Assembly (NCBI GenBank): GCA_037176885.1
Contig: JAWWNJ010000028.1
Location: 1,426,001 to 1,490,000 of the forward strand
Length of the DNA: 64,000 nucleotides
Direction of reading: 5' to 3'
Origin: Favolaschia claudopus
Lineage: Eukaryota; Basidiomycota; Agaricomycetes; Agaricales; Mycenaceae
The notes below the pieces were generated by a model. It was given only the letters and a program-made list of their open reading frames with translations, was not told the DNA's origin and made no database searches. The position numbers were made by a program, and so were the translations under genes. Below, piece after piece: positions 57,983 to 64,000 of the stretch. Within the stretch, counting starts at the first letter, position 1; the number at the start of each line of letters is the position of its first letter.

Positions 57983-59346
57983 TTTTCCCCACTGAGCGTG
58001 GAAAGGGCACTAGAAAATGTACTGACCGTACTTTGGACATTAAATATTGACGGCGAAGTTAGGGTTCTGCACAACAAACCAGATATACGCCACCAGAAAG
58101 CAACGAAAGTCCAAAACGAAGATGATTATCAGTTTCGTTTGTCCCTCATAAGCATCAGTTAACGGTCGAGGCGCACCTTTGAATTCTTTTTTGACAGATC
58201 TCAACTCGAGCTGTTATTAATGTATCAGTCTTGCGTAAAATCGAAGCGCTGGGTCAAGCACAGACAATGATTCACCTGAACTTTGCCATTTGGTCCAGGT
58301 AGCGAAATTTCGCGTCGTAGAATTGTATCGTCGAATCCTGAAAATTCCTAGATGAAATCATGAAGGAACTAGCTAGCCCTCCAAAATGTTCTTGAGGCTG
58401 CGTTGTCAATTCTGTCAGAAGTAAGACTCGCGTGGGATATCGCACCTCAGAGCCTGCCACTGCCCCGCCGCAAAATCAAGCCGGCGATACGATCTTCTGC
58501 TGCCGCCTGCGTCCTATTCAGCGGAAAACCGAACCAAACTGCGCGGCGATGCACACAGACTCCCGCTATTCGGCGCAGTTTTCATTAATCGCAGGAACAT
58601 ATCAAGGTGAACCCCAAACCTATAGTCACGTTTTAAAAAATGTAGGAGTCCGTACAGAAGCCAACAAACGTTTGCTGATTTGCTGTTCGAGTGCTACAGA
58701 GGCTAGAGGTTGACTCGATCATTGATTCATTGGGTGATCTGTCGATACCATGCTTCTTCCATTCATAGCTTTTGTCGATGGAAGGGATATTTCGGCGATG
58801 ACTGTTACTACTAAGTAGTGCTGGAACAAAATTTTACAGGCTGGATTAAGTATCTCACCCGGAGAGTGGGGGAGAGCCGAGGAGCGTTCGAAAGCTTGAG
58901 CGATATATGCATGGTCAAACAGTCGGCACAGATTTTAGTTGTGGTCGAAGAGCAATTGAAGAGGCGAGGCGCAATGGGCGGTGGCAAAGGGAAGGATGGT
59001 GACCGTCAAGTGACCGTGACTGATGTCGGACGCGGTCACGAGGGCGGCTGTGAGTCGTGACGCGACGAATGCTTTTTGAAAACTGAGCCGTAGGATTAGC
59101 GTCAGAAATGTCTAGGCACTGCATATGTCGTGTCAGACCAGGGCAGAAACTCAAACCCAGCATCATTAGCACCGGAAGACGATGATCGAAGATTGATTTA
59201 TCATTGTTTCAACCTCAATCTCAATAATACAACGGGCAGACTCGTCAGAGTAACAATTGCTCAGCATGGCAAGGCCAATGCAGATCTGCCCGCCTTCCAT
59301 TCTTCCCGGGACCCCAGCCATCCATCCGTTCGCGACTCGTTGCACT
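57983..59346. other. Intergenic, no supported gene
   Basis: Only short frames without recognisable content are present. The part next to 57983 is the promoter side of the GPI-protein gene. Confidence 0.5.
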
Positions 59347-59890
59347 TCACTGGGGGAATAATCCGTTGACGAGACCATCGATGCGAGTGCACGAGATGCT
59401 CTTGATGGTACCAGCACTAGAGAGGTCCCCCGAGTCATCCGAGAAGAACTCAGAAACAACACCGATGTCGCTATTGTCTGCGGGGTTGATGAATTGGCAG
59501 TCTGCGAACCTGTTCACAGGGAGTTGCTTTACTTGGACTGGTACATGATAGCTGCGAAATAACGCACGGGAAAGTCTCGCAATCGTCTGAGACATCCATC
59601 ACCATTGACTTGGCGTTGGAGACATTCGTGCAGTCCTGGACGGTCTTGTCCTTAGGGGTACCATTCGAGTCGGCCGCAGAGAAGTTCAGATTCGTGCAGG
59701 TGCCGCTACCGTTGGTACCGGTGCAAACTTGAGGCGGGACGGTGCTGGTGCTGTCGCGCTTCTGCTCATCGAAGAAAAGATCAACAACTGTCTTCCCGAG
59801 ATGTAGACGAAAACATACCGCAGTCGGCGCACCATAAACAGCACCCGAGACGGAAAGAACGAGGGTAATTGCGATCGACGCAAAGTACAT
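59347..59890 (-). CDS. Small secreted protein
   Basis: ATG at 59890 encodes MYFASIAITLVLSVSGAVYG, a clear signal peptide. After an intron (donor GTATGTTTTC near 59815) comes QKRDSTSTVPPQVCTGTNGS with a possible KR processing site, then CTNLNFSAADSNGTPKDKTVQDCTNV. The last exon VNRFADCQFINPADNSDIGVV ends FPQ at 59347. Several Cys residues suggest disulfides in a compact extracellular protein of ~150 aa. The last splice junction near 59550-59575 is unresolved: the visible GTGCGT donor and CAG acceptor keep the wrong frame, so a small lesion or an unusual site is possible. No known family is recognised. Confidence 0.6.
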
Positions 59891-60883
59891 GATGAAAAAA
59901 CAATTGGGAGGAGGTGAAATGAAGAAGATAAAAAGGCGGGTAAGAAAAGGAATGAATCTCACAGACGCAGCTGTCTCGCCTTTATGCCTTCTCTGCCTGT
60001 TTTTCCCGTGCGGATAGTACCATCTATCAAATACCAGACGGTTGGTAGGGACTGAGATCATCACCCGCTTCGTTGAGTTCGTCAAGTTGATACTGCGCAT
60101 GCCTCGATGAGATGAAAATAGCACATTCTGTTTTGTTGCTATTTTGAGTGTTTGCGCTGTCGCAATATCCGCACGAAGAGTCGACGACATCGTGTCGGTT
60201 CTTGCAAAGAGATAATATCCGCCCCGCTGGCGCGGAAATTTGGGTCTCGTCCTCTAGCCCTGGCTCAGCTGCAGACTGCTTAGTGCTTGCTTGGTGCTTC
60301 TTTAAGTGTTCGAATTTCGAAGTGAAGGAAATGGAGTACCTACTGCGAATAAATTATCAAGAGGCTAGGATTCACAGCCGAGAAGATGGCTGGCCGCACT
60401 ATTCAAATCAGATCTACAATACTGTAGACCACGTACTAAGTACTTACCTGAGGGACAAACATGAGCGGACGAAAGGAAGAGGTGATGACGTGCTTCGCGT
60501 CAAACGCGCTCACGTGGCGAAGATCGCCGTCCTGACGGAGATGACTTCCCTATCAACCGTTATCGCATTATCCACGGGCCGGCGATACAAAGACATCTGT
60601 TTCCGTGGTTTCATTCTGTCGCCGATCGCATATCCTGTTCACGTTGCAGACCGCAACATCCACAACTGGCCTCATGATCAGGCTTCGTGCGCGGACGAAC
60701 GTCACGAAGCAGGCTTATTCATCATCATGCGATGCGGGATTCGCATGGCGACGATCCGCAACTCAGAGAAGATATATAATAAAGCGATCTCTCGCATCTG
60801 AATAACCTCCATTGGCAGATTCTTCCTTCCGCCTTTCTCTAAACCTTTCTTCGATTCCAATACCCCACGACTCGAATCTCGAA
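59891..60883. promoter_or_regulatory. Divergent intergenic region
   Basis: This is the upstream region of the small secreted protein (-) and GH43 gene (+). An uninterrupted frame of ~217 codons at 60148-60801 spans it, but with no domain or start context, and it ends just before the GH43 leader. It is treated as chance. A TATATAATA-like site lies at about 60771-60780. Confidence 0.4.
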
Positions 60884-62156
60884 ATGGTTGTTGTCGTTGT
60901 ATCTGTAGCCATCGTGGCTCTCTCAGCAGTTTCGTCTGTGTTATCTGCCGCCGCTCCTGTATCCCCCGTTCGACTGCGTGACGGTCTTGTAAAGAGGGCT
61001 GGAGTAGTTAAGGGTCCCGTTCTCAACACAGATTTCCCTGACCCTGGCATACTGCTTCCCAATGGCCAAGCGCCGTGGTATGCCTGTACGTGTCCTCTTG
61101 CTTTCTTTTACAATGTCGTTGATTTACTTCCATTTGTATTGTAACCAAATAGACTCAACTTCGTCATCGCACGGCAAAGTCCCCTATGCAACATCTCAAG
61201 ATTTCAACACATGGTCCTTGAGAGGCGACGCGCTGCCCAATCCAGGAAGCTGGGTCTCCTCTTCAAACTCTGGTATATGGGCACCCGACGTTCGTCAGAT
61301 CACATCGAGCAAATATGTCATGTGCGTACCGACAACCCTTTCCGAAATATGTCTCCACTGCGCTCCATATTGACGCTCCGGCTCGTGTCAGGTACTACAC
61401 CGGTTTCTCCGCATCCAATAACAACCACTGCATCGGCGCCGCCACATCCTCCACCCCGAGCGGCCCGTTCACTCCCCAATCCGCACCTATCCTGTGCAAT
61501 GCAGGCGCAGGCGGCGTCATCGACGCCTCGGGCTTCCAGGCTCCTGGGGGACAGCTGTACCTCGTCTGGAAAGTCGACGGAAACAGCAAAGGACAACCGA
61601 CGCCCATCTTCATCCAACCTCTCGCATCGGACGGGTTCACCTTGACTGGCTCAGCGACACAGATGATCACAAGCGAAGCTGTCGATGGCGGGATCGTTGA
61701 GGCTCCGAGTTTGGTCTACTGGAGTGGCTGGTATTATCTGTGAGCTCAAGTTTTATTCTGATTCACCTTTGGGATGATTAACAAAAATTGGGATTGATGC
61801 GCACCAGATTCTTCTCATCGAACAGCTACAACTCGCTTGCCTATGACATCAGCTATGCCGTCTCTCAAAGCGCCACCGGCCCATACCGTAAAGTTCAGGC
61901 TCCGAACGCTCCGTTGCTTACTTCGGGCAAATGCGGGACCGCCGGCCCTGGAGGAGCGACTGTCATCAACGTTCTCGGTGCGTTTATCTTGTGTCCTCGT
62001 TCATGAGCTGCACGAATTTTCGAATCGGACGCAGATCAATACGTGAATGCGGCGTTCCACAGCGACATAAACGGACAAAACGCCGGCGGCGGTCGTGCTA
62101 TGTGGCAGATCAGCGGACTAACGCTGAATAACGGTGTCGCGACGATAACTTGCTGA
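60884..62156 (+). CDS. Glycoside hydrolase family 43, arabinan-degrading type
   Basis: This is a secreted five-bladed beta-propeller hydrolase, likely endo-1,5-alpha-L-arabinanase or arabinofuranosidase/xylosidase, acting on plant cell-wall arabinan or xylan. ATG 60884 begins MVVVVVSVAIVALSAVSSVL, a signal peptide, with a likely KR site in GLVKRAG. Catalytic residues: Asp in NTDFPDPGILL (base), Asp in AGGVIDASGF (pKa modulator), Glu in GGIVEAPSLVYWSGWYYL (acid). Four introns join cleanly: PWYA-Y-STSSSHGK, SSKYV-M-YYTGFS, GWYYL-FFSSNSYN, VINVL-D-QYVNAAFHSDI. The end RAMWQISGLTLNNGVATITC stops at 62154-62156. About 320 aa, usual for the family; no breaks. Confidence 0.88.
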
Positions 62157-62916
62157 AGGGGCTAAGGACCGCAATTTGTATTCAAAGAACTTGTATGACT
62201 GTACGAAACGGCGAACCATGCTTACCAATGTAAAGGAGAAGCGACAAGTCTGCTGGGCGAAAACACTGAGTTCACTGTTGACTGCTTCAGCTGAGCGGGG
62301 ATGATCATAGTAGAGATTTGGCGCTCCTGGGAGACGTTGGGAGACGTGTTTCGAAGTTCGTGCGGAGATTGTGAGCATGCGATAAAGCTTCTATTTCCTA
62401 TCCTTAAATTTCTGTTATCGGCGGTCCCTGCGCATCATCAGGGAGAGATTCCAAGAGACGGGAGAGTACAGCGGCGCCAGCCTGGCTGCCACTGGCAGTG
62501 GAGTAGGAGCCTGGATGAACGCCGACTGCAGCCAACTGCGCATCAAAACGTCGGTGCAAGACATCGGTGGTCGTGTGCGCGATATGCTTGGCAAGGGTGA
62601 CGGGCGGTGGTGGATGTTAGGAGTCAAGCTCTTCCGGAGTTTGCCGGTAATTGTCATCTGAGTCACACTGGCAGGTTGTGACGGTTCTTGGTTCTTGACG
62701 TCATCCCTCTGATTCCCTTGGTGAGGGTCCACCGTCAAGTTCGAATTGTATTATTTGCAGCGCAAGATTCCTCAGCCTCCCCCCCAAACGACCACCCTTA
62801 AGCCTTGGTGGACAAGATCGGCCATGAAACCCAAATTACAGTTTTCAAAAGAATCAAAATCAGTGCTCGTTTTGAATCTCCGAGTCCAACTCGGAATCAA
62901 CTTAGTCTTATGTTTA
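62157..62916. other. Mostly empty; unassigned coding-like fragment at 62389-62658
   Basis: A plus-strand open segment at 62389-62658 reads RIIRERFQETGEYSGASLAA...WMNADCSQLRIKTSVQDI, which looks like genuine protein, but it has no ATG. It may be an exon or a gene remnant of unknown family. The remainder holds nothing recognisable. Confidence 0.4.
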
Positions 62917-63347
62917 CCGCGCCCCTCAAACCGCGTCAGCTTCTTATTAGCTAATCTTATATAAGCCGGACATTGCCGATAGCTCATTTCTCCCTCCCAC
63001 TGCTCTGTTATGATGCTAATTCGAGCCCAGACACTCAATACGATGGTCTGAGCATCTTTGCTTTGTCTCCCGAATTTTCACAGTGGTTTGAGCTCAAGTT
63101 GAATGCATTTTGGGCATCTCGGCCGAAACTCCCGAGTCTCACGTGATGAAGACGCGACAACATCTTCTGTACCGCACCGTCTGATTTTAGAGAATCTGAG
63201 TAGACAGGAATGTAGTTTGATTGAATCCATTGATCCTGCTTCAAAGTTGTGATGGGAAAGAATTAGTTTTCGTTGAGATATACGCGCCGTGAAATCTGCT
63301 TATATAATATTAGCTAATAAGAACCTAACGCGGTCGCAGGGGCGCGG
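62917..63347. mobile_element. MITE with long inverted ends and TA duplication, 431 bp
   Basis: Imperfect inverted repeats of ~52 bp lie at 62917-62966 and 63298-63347. They start CCGCGCCCCT and contain TTCTTATTAGCTAAT. TA flanks both sides (62915-62916, 63348-63349). It has no coding capacity. The TA duplication suggests the Tc1/mariner group. Confidence 0.75.
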
Positions 63348-63617
63348 TAACCAACAGACTCTATATAGCGAGGGCACCGAGCTGGTATATATAGAGCGTC
63401 TGTCTACGAGAGACTAGAATCAACTCCGATCTCGACTTGATCTCGACTGACTTGGACTCGAGCCGAGTCTCGACTCGCGCTCCGAAATTCGCGATTCCGA
63501 ATTCAAAACAAATAGTTAGTACAGTCTGAGTAGTTTTATAGAGCTCGTATTTTGACTGCATTCCAAAAATACCACCAAACCTCCAAAACCTTCGGCGGTG
63601 AACTGTCGTCGGTGGAG
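63348..63617. other. No supported gene
   Basis: This is the 3' side of the zinc-cluster stub. A CTCGAC/TCGACT-rich stretch lies near 63420-63475. The conserved C-terminal blocks found in the other paralogues are not present here. Confidence 0.5.
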
Positions 63618-63910
63618 TCAACGACGAGTGCAGTACCCCCAACGTTCCGCGCCCGTGCCGGTTGACCCATCCGCTGGAGCCTTAGGATATTCGCAAGGGA
63701 GATCTTTTCGAGAGCAGCGCTCACAGCGAGGCTCACTTTCTACATCCTCCGAGCCAAGGCACTGCCGGACAAAGTTAATGAAGAAGGAGAAGAAATGGTA
63801 ATTACTCGCACCCTGATCTTTCTCTTCCTACACTGCAGGCAAGAGGGAAAGAGCGGTCTTCTCTTGGGAGTCAAGTTCGGGAGTGCTCCTGACTGTGCAC
63901 CATCGGTCAT
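63618..63910 (-). pseudogene. Zn2Cys6 stub, paralogue 4
   Basis: ATG at 63910 gives MTDGAQSGALPNLTPKRR then SCLQCRKRKIR. An intron follows (donor GTGCGAG, acceptor GGCAG), then CLGSEDVESEPRCERCSRKDLPCEY, a complete zinc cluster closely matching paralogue 1. It then runs PKAPADGSTGTGAERW to a stop at 63618-63620. None of the long C-terminal region follows, so this is a truncated copy, or a cluster-only protein of ~75 aa. Confidence 0.65.
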
Positions 63911-64000
63911 TGTTTCGGCGCAAGTGCGGTTCAAGGTCGAACGCAAAATCTGTCTCTGGTGAATAGTAGAAGGTTCAAACGAGGAGCTACAGGGTCTTAT

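Noticed and set aside
60148..60801. 217-codon open frame upstream of GH43
   Set aside because: It overlaps two divergent promoters, has no domain, and its composition is not protein-like.

Overview
The window looks like a gene-plus-transposon segment of a filamentous basidiomycete, most likely an Agaricomycete. It has compact genes with many short (about 45-65 nt) GT-AG introns. It carries families expanded in mushrooms: F-box/LRR proteins, an Agaricomycete-type kinase, DUF6589 proteins, BED-hAT transposases, Zn2Cys6 factors and a PARP-ubiquitin-conjugase fusion. No species can be named. No tRNA, rRNA or CRISPR was seen.

Layout. 1-7455 is a graveyard of LTR-retrotransposon termini: two near-identical ~912 bp LTRs, a divergent relative, and another LTR type in inverted copies. 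7459-10711 (-) is a multi-exon hAT transposase with all expected blocks. 12920-14337 is an arylsulfatase cut off at an intron donor by an LTR. 14877-26988 is ordinary gene space: MFS sugar-type transporter, SDR, protein kinase, F-box protein, S58 (DmpA-like) peptidase with a homopolymer frameshift, dihydroflavonol-reductase-like enzyme, and a second F-box gene split by a 538 bp hAT-like MITE.

28039-35766 is the most interesting part. Two nested DNA transposons lie here, each with its own terminal inverted repeats and each bounded by a perfect 9-bp target-site duplication. The inner one (28086-34556) carries a full RecQ-like helicase gene tail-to-tail with a DUF6589-type gene that has conserved acidic residues and is a candidate DDE-like transposase. 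The outer one, of a different TIR family, carries a truncated RecQ-like helicase. An 855 bp non-autonomous derivative of the inner family sits at 40290-41144, directly upstream of a regulator gene. As I recall them, helicase-encoding Academ elements (AcademH) are the closest described group. I could not verify this, nor whether the DUF6589 pairing has been described.

37442-45600 (-), 52797-56303 (+) and 63618-63910 (-) hold a local family of Zn2Cys6-headed proteins with a long uncharacterised C-terminal region. Two are tandem paralogues, one has its parts separated, and one is a stub. Four small elements (hAT-like, TA-TSD and helicase-family) sit close to them. 46144-51907 (-) is a large RWD-like/PARP/UBE2Q-type fusion gene. 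56578-62156 encodes secreted or surface proteins: a predicted GPI-anchored protein, a small secreted protein and a GH43 arabinan-degrading enzyme.
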